This document shows positions 1-9,927 of a stretch of 64,000 nucleotides of DNA, piece by piece (within the stretch, counting starts at the first letter, position 1; each line of letters starts with the position of its first letter). Source of the DNA: Moraxella sp. ZY210820. Its GTDB lineage: Bacteria > Pseudomonadota > Gammaproteobacteria > Pseudomonadales > Moraxellaceae. The translations under genes and the position numbers were made by a program. The notes beneath the pieces are model-generated. The model was not told the origin of the DNA, did not search any database, and saw only the letters and a list, made by a program, of their open reading frames with translations. The stretch is taken from positions 868,001 to 932,000 of the forward strand of contig NZ_CP089978.1 of NCBI RefSeq assembly GCF_030674635.1. Reading direction: 5' to 3'.

Positions 1-1
1 G

Positions 2-1996
2 GGTAAATATCATCCACACGGCGATATTGCCTGTTATGAAGCAATGGTATTGATGGCTCAACCGTTTAGTTACCGTTATCCATTGATTGAAGGGCAAGGT
101 AACTGGGGTTCACCTGATGACCCAAAATCATTTGCAGCCATGCGTTATACCGAAGCTAAACTCGCCAAATATAGTGAACTGCTATTAAGCGAATTAGGAC
201 AAGGCACAACCGATTGGCAAGATAATTTTGATGGTTCATTGAAAGAGCCAATCCATCTACCAGCCCGTGTACCCAATATCTTACTCAATGGTACAACAGG
301 AATTGCGGTTGGTATGGCAACGGATATTCCGCCGCATAATTTACGAGAAGTGATTAAAGGGACGATTGCGTTAATCCGTAAGCCAGATTTAGATGACCAA
401 GCGATTCACGAATATATTCCTGCACCAGATTTACCGACTAAAGCAGAAATTATCACACCTAAAGATGAATTATTAAAAATTCAAATGACTGGGCGTGGTA
501 GCTATCGTATGCGTGCGGTATATCGTGTTGAAAAAAATGAAATTATTATTGAACATTTACCGTATCAAGTCTCTGGTTCAAAAATTATTAGCCAAATTGC
601 TGATTTGATGAATGCAAAAAAATTACCATTTATCAATGATGTACGAGATGAAAGCGACCATCAAAACCCAACACGCATTGTGATTATTTTACGTTCCAAT
701 CGTGTCGATGCTGATGCAGTGATGAGCCATTTATTTGCCACGACCGATTTAGAAAGCAGTTATCGTGTCAATCTTAATATGATTGGTGCAAATGGTCGTC
801 CACAAGTCAAATCTATTCGTCAAATTTTATTGGAATGGATTGAAATTCGTAAAACAACCATTACTCGCCGTTTACAATATCATCTCAATAAAATTGAAAA
901 ACGTTTACACATTTTAGCAGGTTTGTTGATTGCCTATTTAGATATTGATACGGTGATTAAAATTATTCGTGAAGAAGACCAGCCAAAACCTATATTGATG
1001 GCACATTTTGGCATTGATGAAATTCAAGCCGAAGCGATTTTAGAATTAAAATTACGTCATCTTGCAAAATTAGAAGAAATGGAAATTCGTAAAGAGCAAG
1101 ATGAACTGAATGCCCAAGCTGAAATCATTCGTGAACAGTTGGCGAATCCTGAATCATTAAAAAAATTGATGATTGATGAACTAAAAGATGATGCGAAAAA
1201 ATTTGGTGATGATAGACGTTCGCCAATCATTGAACGTGCAGAAGCATCAACCATTAACGAGCAAGATTTAATTCCTGCTGAGCCAATTACGGTCGTGTTA
1301 TCTAAAGCAGGTTGGATACGTTCCGCCAAAGGACATGACATTGATGTACATCATATGAGTTACCGTACAGGTGATGAATATTTGAGCCATTGTTTAGGTA
1401 AAAGTAATCAAAAAGTCTATCTACTTGATGAAACAGGACGCAGTTATACGCTACCTGCCAATAATTTACCGTCCGCTCGTGGACAAGGCGAACCATTGAC
1501 ATCAAAACTCAATCCGCCATCGGGTAAACAGTTTATTCAAGTGCTAATGGGTGATGATGAACAAGACATCATTACCATCAGTTCATCGGGTTATGGTTTT
1601 AAATCACAACTTAAACAGCTCGATACATCAGTTAAGGCAGGAAAGAATTTCTTAACAGTCGCAGAAGATAGTCAAGCATTGGTAATTTTGTTGCAAAATA
1701 ATGCAACACATTTGGCATTATTAACTTCAAATGGCTATTTGAATGTAATTGAATTGTCAGAATTGCCAATATTAAATAAAGGTAAAGGCAATAAACTAAT
1801 ACAGTTAGAAAATAATCAATCGCTTATTTCTGCTATTGCACTGGAATTGACAGATACTTTATTAGTCGAAACTGAAAATCGACACATTAAGTTTAAAGCA
1901 GATGATTTAATGAATTTTGTAGGAAAACGTGGTAATAAAGGTAAAGCTTTACCACGTGGCTATACAAAAGCTATACATTTAAAAGTTATTGTGTAA
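2..1996 (+). CDS. parC: DNA topoisomerase IV subunit A, ParC (5' end cut by window)
   Basis: The frame is open from the first bases, so the N-terminal ~71 residues lie outside the window. ParC with ParE forms topoisomerase IV, which decatenates daughter chromosomes. The first visible residues are the HPHGD segment of the winged-helix domain. The active-site Tyr, equivalent to E. coli Tyr120, is in the RYTE motif at 146-148. The breakage-reunion core continues to about base 1260 and is followed by the C-terminal beta-pinwheel domain ([21 protein letters not shown]). The residue equivalent to E. coli Ser80 is Ile (ATT at 26-28), while Glu84 is kept; Ser80 changes are classic quinolone-resistance substitutions. 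The identity is very secure from the long collinear match to ParC. Confidence 0.97.
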   Translation, partial: GKYHPHGDIACYEAMVLMAQPFSYRYPLIEGQGNWGSPDDPKSFAAMRYTEAKLAKYSELLLSELGQGTTDWQDNFDGSLKEPIHLPARVPNILLNGTTGIAVGMATDIPPHNLREVIKGTIALIRKPDLDDQAIHEYIPAPDLPTKAEIITPKDELLKIQMTGRGSYRMRAVYRVEKNEIIIEHLPYQVSGSKIISQIADLMNAKKLPFINDVRDESDHQNPTRIVIILRSNRVDADAVMSHLFATTDLESSYRVNLNMIGANGRPQVKSIRQILLEWIEIRKTTITRRLQYHLNKIEKRLHILAGLLIAYLDIDTVIKIIREEDQPKPILMAHFGIDEIQAEAILELKLRHLAKLEEMEIRKEQDELNAQAEIIREQLANPESLKKLMIDELKDDAKKFGDDRRSPIIERAEASTINEQDLIPAEPITVVLSKAGWIRSAKGHDIDVHHMSYRTGDEYLSHCLGKSNQKVYLLDETGRSYTLPANNLPSARGQGEPLTSKLNPPSGKQFIQVLMGDDEQDIITISSSGYGFKSQLKQLDTSVKAGKNFLTVAEDSQALVILLQNNATHLALLTSNGYLNVIELSELPILNKGKGNKLIQLENNQSLISAIALELTDTLLVETENRHIKFKADDLMNFVGKRGNKGKALPRGYTKAIHLKVIV

Positions 1997-2082
1997 TAAT
2001 TATGTAAAAACTGATTATAATGGTTGGTTTTTCATATACAATATTTTATGCAAATAGATAGGATTTTTAGAGAGACTTATAT

Positions 2083-3777
2083 ATGCCAACAACACTAAAA
2101 CCGTGGTTAAAAACATACGAAAAATTTGGGCTTGATGCTGAAATTAACATACCTGCGGATTCAATTTCTTTGTTAGACCTTTTTGACTACAATATTAAAA
2201 AGCACCGTGACCAAATGGCATTTGTGTCAATGGATAAATCATTTAGCTATGCTGAATTAGATGATTATAGTACTCGTTTTGCAACTTATTTACAAAAGTT
2301 AAATTTAGCACCCGGTACACGTGTTGCAGTCATGATGCCAAATTTATTGCAATATCCGATTGCAATGCTGGGCATTTTACGAGCAGGGTGTATTTTAGTC
2401 AATATTAATCCTATGTATACCACTTATGAATTAGAACATCAGCTGAATGATTCTGAAGCAGAAGTGCTAATTATTGCTGATATGTTTGCTCATGTATATC
2501 AACCACTGGTGGGGAAAACATCAGTTAAACATGTGATTGTAACTGGTGTAGGTGATTTATTAGGTTTTATTAAAGGGTCTGTAGTTAATTTTGTGGTGCG
2601 TAATGTGCGTAAACAAGTACCAGAATGGAGTTTTGTACATACCCCATTTAAAGAGGCAGCAACACGTTATTCTACTAATGATTATAAGCGTCCAATGGTA
2701 ACAGGGCATGATACTGCATTATTACAATATACAGGAGGTACCACAGGTGTAGCGAAAGGGGCGGAACTTTCACATCGTAATTTGATTGCTAATATGTTGC
2801 AAGTCAATGCTTTATTTGAAAGTAAATTTGGTCGTAATCGACTCTTTCACGGAGAAAACTTTTTTGTTGCTTTACCACTTTACCATATTTTCTCATTTAC
2901 TTGTATGATGTATGGTATGTATGTTGGTGCAACAAATGTATTGATTCCAAATCCACGTGATTTAGATGCATTAGTTAAAGAATATCGCAAATATCCACCT
3001 GTTATTTTCCCTGCGGTAAATACTTTATTTAATGCTTTGGCAAACCATCAAGGTTTTATTGAGTCTGACCATCGTAAATTGGTTGGTAGTGTTGGTGGTG
3101 GTATGGCAGTGTTAGAAAGTACTGCTGAGCGTTGGAAAGAAATTACAGGCTGTATGATTTTAGAAGGTTATGGTATGTCTGAGACATCACCCGTAGCGAC
3201 TTTTAACCCGCCAAATAACCCAGAATATATGAATAGTATCGGCGTACCAGTTCCATCAACAGATATTATTATTTTAGGGGATAATGGACGACCTGTGATT
3301 ATGGGCGATAGTGGAGAAATTTGTATTAAAGGTCCACAAGTCATGCAAGGTTATTGGAAACGCCCTGATGAGACGGCTAAAGTGATGACAGCTGATGGAT
3401 ATCTACGTACAGGTGATATTGGTGTTATGGATGCTGAAGGCTTTATCCGCATCATCGACCGTAAAAAAGATACCATTATTGTATCAGGTTTTAATGTTTA
3501 TCCAAATGAAATAGAAGCTGTTATGAGTAAACATCCTGCTGTTGCTGAAGTTGCGGTGATTGGTGTACCCGATGTTAAATCAGGTGAAGTACCAAAAGCT
3601 TTCGTGGTATTAAAAGATTATTCAGTTTCACCACAAGAGTTATTGGAATTTACTCATGATTATTTAACAGGTTACAAACGACCACGTCATATTGAAGTGG
3701 TTTCAGAGTTACCTAAATCAGCGGTAGGTAAAATTTTACGTAAAAATCTACGTTCTAAGGCACAAAATAAAGCTTAA
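2083..3777 (+). CDS. fadD: long-chain fatty acid-CoA ligase (FadD-like), copy 1
   Basis: This 564-residue enzyme of the ANL superfamily activates fatty acids to acyl-CoA through an acyl-AMP intermediate, feeding beta-oxidation or lipid synthesis. The P-loop-like AMP motif YTGGTTGVAKG is near residues 217-227. GYGMSETSP (A5 motif) is near 362, TGDIG near 444, and the FACS signature DRKKDTIIVSGFNVYPNEIE near 460-479. The C-terminal KSAVGKILRK contains the adenylation Lys. Length matches E. coli FadD (561). A second, clearly homologous gene follows in tandem 186 bp downstream. Paralogue specificity cannot be read from sequence. Confidence 0.9.
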   Translation: MPTTLKPWLKTYEKFGLDAEINIPADSISLLDLFDYNIKKHRDQMAFVSMDKSFSYAELDDYSTRFATYLQKLNLAPGTRVAVMMPNLLQYPIAMLGILRAGCILVNINPMYTTYELEHQLNDSEAEVLIIADMFAHVYQPLVGKTSVKHVIVTGVGDLLGFIKGSVVNFVVRNVRKQVPEWSFVHTPFKEAATRYSTNDYKRPMVTGHDTALLQYTGGTTGVAKGAELSHRNLIANMLQVNALFESKFGRNRLFHGENFFVALPLYHIFSFTCMMYGMYVGATNVLIPNPRDLDALVKEYRKYPPVIFPAVNTLFNALANHQGFIESDHRKLVGSVGGGMAVLESTAERWKEITGCMILEGYGMSETSPVATFNPPNNPEYMNSIGVPVPSTDIIILGDNGRPVIMGDSGEICIKGPQVMQGYWKRPDETAKVMTADGYLRTGDIGVMDAEGFIRIIDRKKDTIIVSGFNVYPNEIEAVMSKHPAVAEVAVIGVPDVKSGEVPKAFVVLKDYSVSPQELLEFTHDYLTGYKRPRHIEVVSELPKSAVGKILRKNLRSKAQNKA

Positions 3778-3792
3778 ATACTAAGCTATTAA

Positions 3793-3826
3793 AATAAAGT
3801 ATCTGATGTCAGACACTTTATTTTTA
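3793..3826 (+). terminator. intrinsic terminator after fadD copy 1
   Basis: Arms 3793-3806 and 3809-3822 pair over 14 positions with one G-T wobble, and T residues follow. It separates the two acyl-CoA ligase genes into distinct transcripts. Confidence 0.75.
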
Positions 3827-3963
3827 TCAAATGGATGAAATTTATACATAAATTTGGTTCAATTTTACAAATTATAAGCAAAATGATAAGAATATACTTT
3901 GACAAGATAATTTAGATATACTATCTTAAACTTTTACGAAAACTTAAACGTGGAGTATATTTA

Positions 3964-5661
3964 ATGGAACGTGTTTGGCTTGATACTTTGCAACAATTTG
4001 GAATTGAACAAGAGATTAATTTACCAAATGAACAAACATCTCTAGTCGATTTTTTTGAACAAAATGTAAAAAACTATGCAAATAATTCGGCTTTTATCTT
4101 TATGGATAAAAGTATTTCTTATACTGAATTAGATACTTATAGCCGTAGTTTTGCTGCCTATTTGCAAGGATTAAATTTAGCCAAAGGCACACGTGTTGCA
4201 GTGATGATGCCGAATTTAATTCAATATCCAATTGCACTAATGGGGATTTTGCGTGCAGGCTTAGTACTGGTAAATGTAAACCCACTTTATACCACACGAG
4301 AGTTAGAACATCAGTTAAATGATTCGGGTGCAGAGGTCTTAGTTACAGTAGACCGTTTTGCACATATTTATCAGCCGATTCATGGTAAAACACCTGTAAA
4401 ATATGCGATTATTACAGGCATTGGCGATATGCTTGGTTTCTTAAAAGGTTCTATCGTCAATTTTGTATTGCGTAGTGTGCGTAAGGAAGTGCCAGCTTGG
4501 CAGATTAATGGTCATATTAATTTTAAAGATACTTTAAATACATCATCAAGCCGTTATCAAAAACCTACGGTTCATCTAAGTGATACGGCTGTATTACAAT
4601 ATACAGGTGGTACAACAGGTGTATCTAAAGGTGCAGAATTATCTCATCGCAACTTAATTGCTAATATGTTGCAAGTGGATAAAATTTTTGAAAGTCGTTT
4701 TGGTAAAGGAACATCATTACAAGGCGAAAATTTTGCTTGTGCTTTACCGCTCTATCATATTTTTGCGTTTACGGTATGTGCATTATATGGTATGTATAAA
4801 GGTGCAACCAATATTTTAATTCCAAATCCACGTGATTTACCAGCGGTGATTAAAGAATTCCGTAAATATCGTCCATCATTATTTCCTGCGGTCAATACTT
4901 TATTTAATGCATTGGTCAATCATCAGGAATTTAAACAACTTGACCATAGCAATTTAAAAATCTGTATTGGTGGTGGTATGGCGGTATTACCAAGTACAGC
5001 TGAAGCATGGAAACAGGTTACAGGTATTGTGATTACGGAAGGTTACGGTCTATCAGAAACATCGCCATTAGCGACAGTAAATGCACCAACCAATCCAGTA
5101 TTTACAGGGACGATTGGTCTGCCTGCACCAAGTACCGATATTGCAATTTTAGATGATGATGGTAATATGATTCCTGCGGGAAGTGTTGATGAACATGGCG
5201 AACCTATTGTAGGAGAAATTGCGATTCGAGGTCCACAAGTGATGAAAGGTTATTGGAATCGTGATGATGAAACAGCTAAAGTAATGACTGCTGACGGTTT
5301 CTTCCGTTCTGGTGATATTGGCTTTATGGATGTAAAAGGTTTTGTTAAAATTGTAGACCGTAAAAAAGATATGATTTTGGTGTCTGGTTTTAATGTTTAT
5401 CCAAATGAAATTGAAGAAGTGATTAGTAAACATCCGAAAGTACTTGAAGTGGCTGCTATTGGTGTACCAGATGAAAAGGCTGGTGAAGTACCAAAAGTGT
5501 TTGTAGTGAAAAAAGATGCATCTTTAACTACAGAAGAAGTGCTAGACTTTGCTAAAAAGAACCTAACAGGATATAAACGTCCTCGTTATGTTGAGTTTAT
5601 GGATGAGTTACCTAAATCGAACGTAGGTAAAATCTTACGTAAAGATTTGCGTGGTAAATAA
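3964..5661 (+). CDS. fadD: long-chain fatty acid-CoA ligase (FadD-like), copy 2
   Basis: This is a 565-residue tandem paralogue of the preceding ligase, with the same motif order: YTGGTTGVSKG near residue 212, GYGLSETSP near 360, and the FACS signature DRKKDMILVSGFNVYPNEIE near 465. Both proteins share stretches such as RVAVMMPNL and LFPAVNTLFNALVNHQ-type segments, so they arose by duplication. This copy has a short insertion after the A5 region (around residues 400-415, with SVDEHGEP) that copy 1 lacks. An upstream terminator indicates an independent promoter. Expected role: activation of exogenous or membrane-derived fatty acids. Chain-length preference is unknown. Confidence 0.9.
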   Translation: MERVWLDTLQQFGIEQEINLPNEQTSLVDFFEQNVKNYANNSAFIFMDKSISYTELDTYSRSFAAYLQGLNLAKGTRVAVMMPNLIQYPIALMGILRAGLVLVNVNPLYTTRELEHQLNDSGAEVLVTVDRFAHIYQPIHGKTPVKYAIITGIGDMLGFLKGSIVNFVLRSVRKEVPAWQINGHINFKDTLNTSSSRYQKPTVHLSDTAVLQYTGGTTGVSKGAELSHRNLIANMLQVDKIFESRFGKGTSLQGENFACALPLYHIFAFTVCALYGMYKGATNILIPNPRDLPAVIKEFRKYRPSLFPAVNTLFNALVNHQEFKQLDHSNLKICIGGGMAVLPSTAEAWKQVTGIVITEGYGLSETSPLATVNAPTNPVFTGTIGLPAPSTDIAILDDDGNMIPAGSVDEHGEPIVGEIAIRGPQVMKGYWNRDDETAKVMTADGFFRSGDIGFMDVKGFVKIVDRKKDMILVSGFNVYPNEIEEVISKHPKVLEVAAIGVPDEKAGEVPKVFVVKKDASLTTEEVLDFAKKNLTGYKRPRYVEFMDELPKSNVGKILRKDLRGK

Positions 5662-5698
5662 TTCATCTTATTCAAAAAACAGAGTGAAAATTATCAAT

Positions 5699-5725
5699 GT
5701 AGGGGCGGAAATTTTTCGCCCTTAC
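5699..5725. repeat. dispersed palindromic repeat, copy 1
   Basis: An imperfect palindrome with arms GTAGGGGCG and CGCCCTTAC around an A/T centre. Related palindromes occur at 43129, 50327 and 62317, all intergenic. It could also act as a transcription terminator for fadD copy 2. Confidence 0.7.
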
Positions 5726-5756
5726 GATTTTAAAATCGTTTATAGTGGGATTAGAC

Positions 5757-7154
5757 ATGGATACTGTATTAAATTATACTGATGTTAATCAACTTTCTTT
5801 AGCTTTAATTGAAGCACAGTTACGTTTAAGACAACAGCAACAAGGACAACAAAAAAGTTTATTAATTATCATCAGCGGTATCGAAACAGCAGGGAAAGGG
5901 CGAGCAGTACGTCAATTACGAGAATGGCTTGACCCACGTTATTTGCGTGTGAAAAGTCATGCTCCCCACTTTATTGAAAATCATCAACCGATATGGTTAC
6001 GTTATACGCCAGATTTACCTGCGACAGGTCAAATTACAGTGATGTTTGGGGCTTGGTATAATGATTTATTTGCTACAGCTTTAAATCCTGAATATGCATT
6101 TAGCCAACATGATTTTCATCATTATGCACAACAAATTGCTGAATTTGAGCATTATTTAATGCAAAATCATACACATGTCGTTAAAATTTGGTTTGATTTA
6201 TCATGGAAAGATTTACAAAAACGTCTGAGTAAGCTTGATGAAAGTGGACAATTATTACATTATTTGTATGGGATAGATTGGCGTTGTAAAACACAATATA
6301 AAGCCTTGAAAAAACTTAAAAAAGCCTTAGCTTCGGATTGGTTAATGATTGATGGTAAACATCAACAATGTGATCAAATTTTTGCTGAAAATATTTTACA
6401 GGTTTTACAACAACCTTTAGTTATTGTGCCATGTCAAACTTATCAAGCACAAGCAATTCCTCAAATATTCACTGATATTCTACAGAGTGATACACAGTTT
6501 TCTGTTGAACAGAAAAAACAAATCATTAAACAGCTCAGTAAAAAAGTTGCTCAATTATTACGTCAAGAACATCGTAAAATAGTGATTGTACTTGAAGGCA
6601 TGGATGCTGCTGGTAAAGGTGGTGCAATTAAGCGTATCGTGCGTAAACTCGACCCACGAGAATATGATATTCATAGCATTGCTGCTCCCGAGCCGTATGA
6701 GTTACGCCGTCCTTATCTATGGCGTTTTTGGACAAGATTAGAAAAGGGGCGTAAAATTCAAATTTTTGACCGTTCATGGTATGGACGTGTACTTGTTGAA
6801 CGTATTGAACATTTGATTAATGATACACAATGGCAAAATGCTTATCATGAAATTAATCAATTTGAAACACAATTAGTTTGTCATCAAACGGTTGTGATAA
6901 AAATTTGGTTGGCAATTAGTGATAAAGAGCAGTTACACCGTTTTGAACAACGTGAGCAAACGCCACATAAACGTTTTAAAATTACGCCTGAAGATTGGCG
7001 AAATCGTGCTAAATGGCAGGATTATTTACAAGCTTGTGCGGATATGTTGCATTATACTGAACATCCATCTGCGACATGGAACGTTGTTGCAACGGATGAT
7101 AAATATGATGCACGGATTCGGGTGTTAAATGTGATTATTCAGCATTTAAGCTAG
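5757..7154 (+). CDS. pap: polyphosphate:AMP phosphotransferase (fused PPK2, class II)
   Basis: This is a fused two-domain PPK2 enzyme of about 465 residues. The family transfers phosphate from inorganic polyphosphate to AMP to make ADP; the prototype is Pap of Acinetobacter johnsonii. Domain 1 carries the Walker A motif GIETAGKGR near residue 41. Domain 2 carries GMDAAGKGG near residue 280, the Walker B-like FDRSWYGR near 336, and the KRIVRKLDPRE lid approach. I start at ATG 5757; an in-frame GTG at 5745 would add four residues but has no convincing ribosome site. It lies alone between a palindromic repeat and a terminator, so it is probably monocistronic. Confidence 0.92.
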   Translation: MDTVLNYTDVNQLSLALIEAQLRLRQQQQGQQKSLLIIISGIETAGKGRAVRQLREWLDPRYLRVKSHAPHFIENHQPIWLRYTPDLPATGQITVMFGAWYNDLFATALNPEYAFSQHDFHHYAQQIAEFEHYLMQNHTHVVKIWFDLSWKDLQKRLSKLDESGQLLHYLYGIDWRCKTQYKALKKLKKALASDWLMIDGKHQQCDQIFAENILQVLQQPLVIVPCQTYQAQAIPQIFTDILQSDTQFSVEQKKQIIKQLSKKVAQLLRQEHRKIVIVLEGMDAAGKGGAIKRIVRKLDPREYDIHSIAAPEPYELRRPYLWRFWTRLEKGRKIQIFDRSWYGRVLVERIEHLINDTQWQNAYHEINQFETQLVCHQTVVIKIWLAISDKEQLHRFEQREQTPHKRFKITPEDWRNRAKWQDYLQACADMLHYTEHPSATWNVVATDDKYDARIRVLNVIIQHLS

Positions 7155-7170
7155 TTTTATATTGTAGATT

Positions 7171-7217
7171 TACTTCTACCATCAAAATATCTTAAATATG
7201 GTAGAAGTAGATTTTTT
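7171..7217. terminator. terminator between pap and panD (convergent genes)
   Basis: Arms 7171-7182 and 7198-7209 (TACTTCTACCAT and its complement) pair perfectly over 12 bp. A T-run follows at 7212-7217 on the plus strand. It sits between convergent genes and may serve both. Confidence 0.75.
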
Positions 7218-7245
7218 AATATTTCTGAAATAAAGTAATAGAAAA

Positions 7246-7626
7246 TTAAGCCACTTGTACAGGAATACAGTTTGCTGTATGGTTCACTGTATTATCAGGA
7301 TTTGCATAAACTAAACGTGGTTTGTGTTGGTTTGCTTCTTGTTCAGTAAAATCACCAAAAGTAGCAATAATCACAATATCACCTACATCTGCTTGATGAG
7401 CTGCACCACCATTCACAGAAATAATTCCTGAATTGTCTTCACCACGAATTGCGTAAGTGGTAAAACGTTTTCCGTTGGTTACATTCCATACATGAATTTC
7501 TTCATATTCACGAATACCTGCTAAGTCCATCAATGTACCGTCAATAGCACAAGAACCTTCATAATGTAGTTCAGCGTGTGTTACAATGGCACGATGGATT
7601 TTACATTTTAATAAACGAGAAAGCAT
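7246..7626 (-). CDS. panD: aspartate 1-decarboxylase (pro-enzyme)
   Basis: PanD converts L-aspartate to beta-alanine for pantothenate and coenzyme A synthesis. The 126 residues match the family length. The self-cleavage site Gly24-Ser25 is visible in YEGSC; cleavage there produces the pyruvoyl cofactor on Ser25. The N-terminus [13 protein letters not shown] is typical and fixes the start. It is the last gene of a minus-strand run behind pth, separated by about 40 bp. No other pan genes are in the window. Confidence 0.97.
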   Translation of the reverse strand: MLSRLLKCKIHRAIVTHAELHYEGSCAIDGTLMDLAGIREYEEIHVWNVTNGKRFTTYAIRGEDNSGIISVNGGAAHQADVGDIVIIATFGDFTEQEANQHKPRLVYANPDNTVNHTANCIPVQVA

Positions 7627-7664
7627 AGTATGTCTCCAATAGAGATAGGGAAGAGTATAAGATA

Positions 7665-8240
7665 TTAAGGCTTATAAGCATTGATTTGATTCATAGCTTG
7701 GTTAATTTGACCATCAACCAATAATTTAATTTTTGTAGTGGCGAAGTCAATCGCATCATCAATCAGTTTTTGTTCAGCTGATGGTGCTTTACCTAGTACA
7801 TGACCTGAGACTTTATCTTTATGACCGGGGTGTCCAATACCAATACGTAAACGATGGAAATCAGCACCAATATGAGGAACAATATCTCGTAAGCCATTAT
7901 GCCCACCATGACCGCCACCTGTTTTTAGGCGAATGATACCTGCATTCATATCAAGTTCATCATGAGCAATAAGTAAGGAAGAAGGATTAATTTGATAAAA
8001 CTTACAAAAAGGAGCAACACTTTGACCAGAACGGTTCATAAAAGTTTGTGGCAATAATAAACGCACATCATGACCTTCAATGTTACCACGTCCTATATAA
8101 GCATTAAATTTATTATCATTTTTTAAGCTAATATTATAGCTTTTGGCAAGTTGTTCAACAAACCAAAAGCCTGCATTATGCCTAGTTTGGGCATATTCCG
8201 CACCGGGATTGCCCAAACCTACAATAAGTACAATAGACAT
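7665..8240 (-). CDS. pth: peptidyl-tRNA hydrolase
   Basis: Pth releases peptides from prematurely dropped peptidyl-tRNA, recycling tRNA in the cytoplasm. The 191 residues match bacterial Pth. Visible signatures are [19 protein letters not shown] with catalytic His21, the NRSG segment, HDELDMNAG, and the [12 protein letters not shown] and RIGIGHP motifs. It follows rplY by 15 bp, the common rplY-pth order in gammaproteobacteria. Confidence 0.97.
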   Translation of the reverse strand: MSIVLIVGLGNPGAEYAQTRHNAGFWFVEQLAKSYNISLKNDNKFNAYIGRGNIEGHDVRLLLPQTFMNRSGQSVAPFCKFYQINPSSLLIAHDELDMNAGIIRLKTGGGHGGHNGLRDIVPHIGADFHRLRIGIGHPGHKDKVSGHVLGKAPSAEQKLIDDAIDFATTKIKLLVDGQINQAMNQINAYKP

Positions 8241-8255
8241 TATACAAATAAGTGA

Positions 8256-8552
8256 TTAAGCACGAATAAAGTCAGCGTGCATAGGACGGTTAGTTGAAGG
8301 ATGACGTTGTAATGCTTTAATTACAACAGTTTCTTCTTGACCATCAAATTTAATTGTTGTATTAGCAGTGAAGAAGTTGTTATCTTCCAATAACTTGATG
8401 ATTTCACGATATTCTAAAGTGATTGCAACAGGTTCTTTGTTACCACCATAGATGATAGCTGGAATTAATGCTTCACGGCGAAGGCGGCGGCTCGCACCTT
8501 TCCCTTGTTGTTCAGCAGTACGCAAAGTAGCGTTTAATACATAGTGTGACAT
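8256..8552 (-). CDS. rplY: 50S ribosomal protein L25 (short form)
   Basis: This 98-residue protein matches the single-domain L25 of E. coli rather than the longer CTC form. L25 binds 5S rRNA in the large subunit. The recognisable core is GASRRLRREALIPAIIYGG near residues 18-36, with RHPSTNRPMHADF near the C-terminus. It lies in the prs-rplY-pth run; the gap to prs contains a hairpin (8618-8644). Confidence 0.95.
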   Translation of the reverse strand: MSHYVLNATLRTAEQQGKGASRRLRREALIPAIIYGGNKEPVAITLEYREIIKLLEDNNFFTANTTIKFDGQEETVVIKALQRHPSTNRPMHADFIRA

Positions 8553-8617
8553 AAGGTTAGTTCCTATATAGATTTAAAATTAAAAGTTAAACTTGCGACC
8601 AGTTTAACTCTACATGA

Positions 8618-8644
8618 GATACACTCACTTAAAGTGAGCGTATC
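8618..8644 (-). promoter_or_regulatory. hairpin in the prs-rplY intergenic region
   Basis: A 13-position inverted repeat with one mismatch (arms 8618-8630 and 8632-8644), about 65 bp upstream of the rplY start. No T-run follows on the minus strand, so it is not an obvious terminator. It could be a leader or processing structure for L25 mRNA, or mRNA stabilisation between prs and rplY. Confidence 0.4.
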
Positions 8645-8683
8645 ATACAACATTTATCATAAAAATGATAAAAAAATTGTTAT

Positions 8684-9637
8684 TTACAAGTAACTGTCGA
8701 ACATGGCACTAATTGATTCTTCGTTATTGATACGGCGAATTGTTTCAGCAACCATACTTGATACAGAAACTTGACGAATTTTACCTAATGCTTTTGCTTC
8801 TTCAGATAATGGAATAGTATCGGTTACCACTAACTCATCAATGACAGAATTTTTAAGATTGTCTAATGCTTTACCTGATAACACTGGATGAGTTGCATAA
8901 GCAACAACACGTCTTGCACCAAATTGTTTTAGAGCATCAGCAGCTTTACATAATGTACCAGCAGTATCAACCATATCATCTACAATGACACAATCACGGT
9001 CTTTTACATCACCAATCAAGTGCATGACTTGAGATTCATTGGCTTTTTGACGGCGTTTATCAATAATTGCGAGATCAATATCACCTAATTGTTTAGCTAC
9101 AGCACGAGCACGCACCACACCACCGACATCTGGAGAAACAACCATTAAATTATCATGTGATTGTTGGCGTAAATCGGCAAGTAATACTGGTGTACCATAA
9201 ATATTATCAACAGGAATATCGAAGAAACCTTGAATTTGGTCTGCGTGTAAGTCAATCATAACCACACGGTCTATACCAACGGTTGTTAGCATATCTGCAA
9301 CAACTTTTGCGGTAATTGGTACACGAGCGGAACGTGGACGGCGGTCTTGACGAGCATAACCAAAATAAGGAATCACTGCGGTAATGCGACCTGCACTGGC
9401 ACGACGTAAAGCATCAGCCATGACCAAGATTTCCATTAGGTTATCATTGGTTGGGGCACAGGTAGATTGAACAATAAAGACATCTTTACCACGTACATTT
9501 TCACTAATTTCAACGGCAATTTCACCATCGGAAAAGCGACTAACAGATGCAGCACCTAAAGGAATATGTAAGTGTTCTACGACTTTTTCAACGAATTGTG
9601 GATTAGCTGTTCCACTAAAAACAACAAGATTGGGCAT
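8684..9637 (-). CDS. prs: ribose-phosphate pyrophosphokinase (PRPP synthetase)
   Basis: Prs makes PRPP from ribose 5-phosphate and ATP, the precursor for nucleotides, His, Trp and NAD. The 317 residues match class I enzymes. Visible signatures are [10 protein letters not shown] (ATP loop), VVSPDVGG, and the PRPP-binding loop [18 protein letters not shown]. It lies downstream of the tRNA-Gln genes as in many gammaproteobacteria, where ispE, tRNA-Gln and prs are linked. Confidence 0.98.
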   Translation of the reverse strand: MPNLVVFSGTANPQFVEKVVEHLHIPLGAASVSRFSDGEIAVEISENVRGKDVFIVQSTCAPTNDNLMEILVMADALRRASAGRITAVIPYFGYARQDRRPRSARVPITAKVVADMLTTVGIDRVVMIDLHADQIQGFFDIPVDNIYGTPVLLADLRQQSHDNLMVVSPDVGGVVRARAVAKQLGDIDLAIIDKRRQKANESQVMHLIGDVKDRDCVIVDDMVDTAGTLCKAADALKQFGARRVVAYATHPVLSGKALDNLKNSVIDELVVTDTIPLSEEAKALGKIRQVSVSSMVAETIRRINNEESISAMFDSYL

Positions 9638-9675
9638 GAAGCACCACTGGCGGTTAGCTTAAAATAATGGAAATA

Positions 9676-9750
9676 TGGCAGGGGCGGCTGGATTCGAACC
9701 AACGGATGGCGGGATCAAAACCCGCTGCCTTACCACTTGGCGACGCCCCT
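9676..9750 (-). tRNA. tRNA-Gln (anticodon TTG), copy 1
   Basis: A 75-nt cloverleaf with encoded CCA. The acceptor AGGGGCG pairs with CGCCCCT. The anticodon stem GCGGG/CCCGC encloses the loop TTTTGAT with anticodon TTG. The T-loop TTCGAAT is standard. The body is identical to the copy at 10567-10641. It lies between prs and the gene at 9928. Confidence 0.97.
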
Positions 9751-9927
9751 AAAAATTGAGATAAATTATAGAGAATTCATAAAATTTTGTCAATATCGAA
9801 AAATATATTTAAAAATGGTTTGAAATTCAGTTTTTAATAAAATCACATTATAATCAATCACTTATGTTTGAATTAATTTATAAATTATTGATGCGATTAA
9901 AATCAAACTTAAAGTAATGAATAATGA

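Noticed and set aside
5745..5756. GTG start for pap at 5745
   Set aside because: It lacks a ribosome site, and ATG 5757 gives the normal N-terminus.
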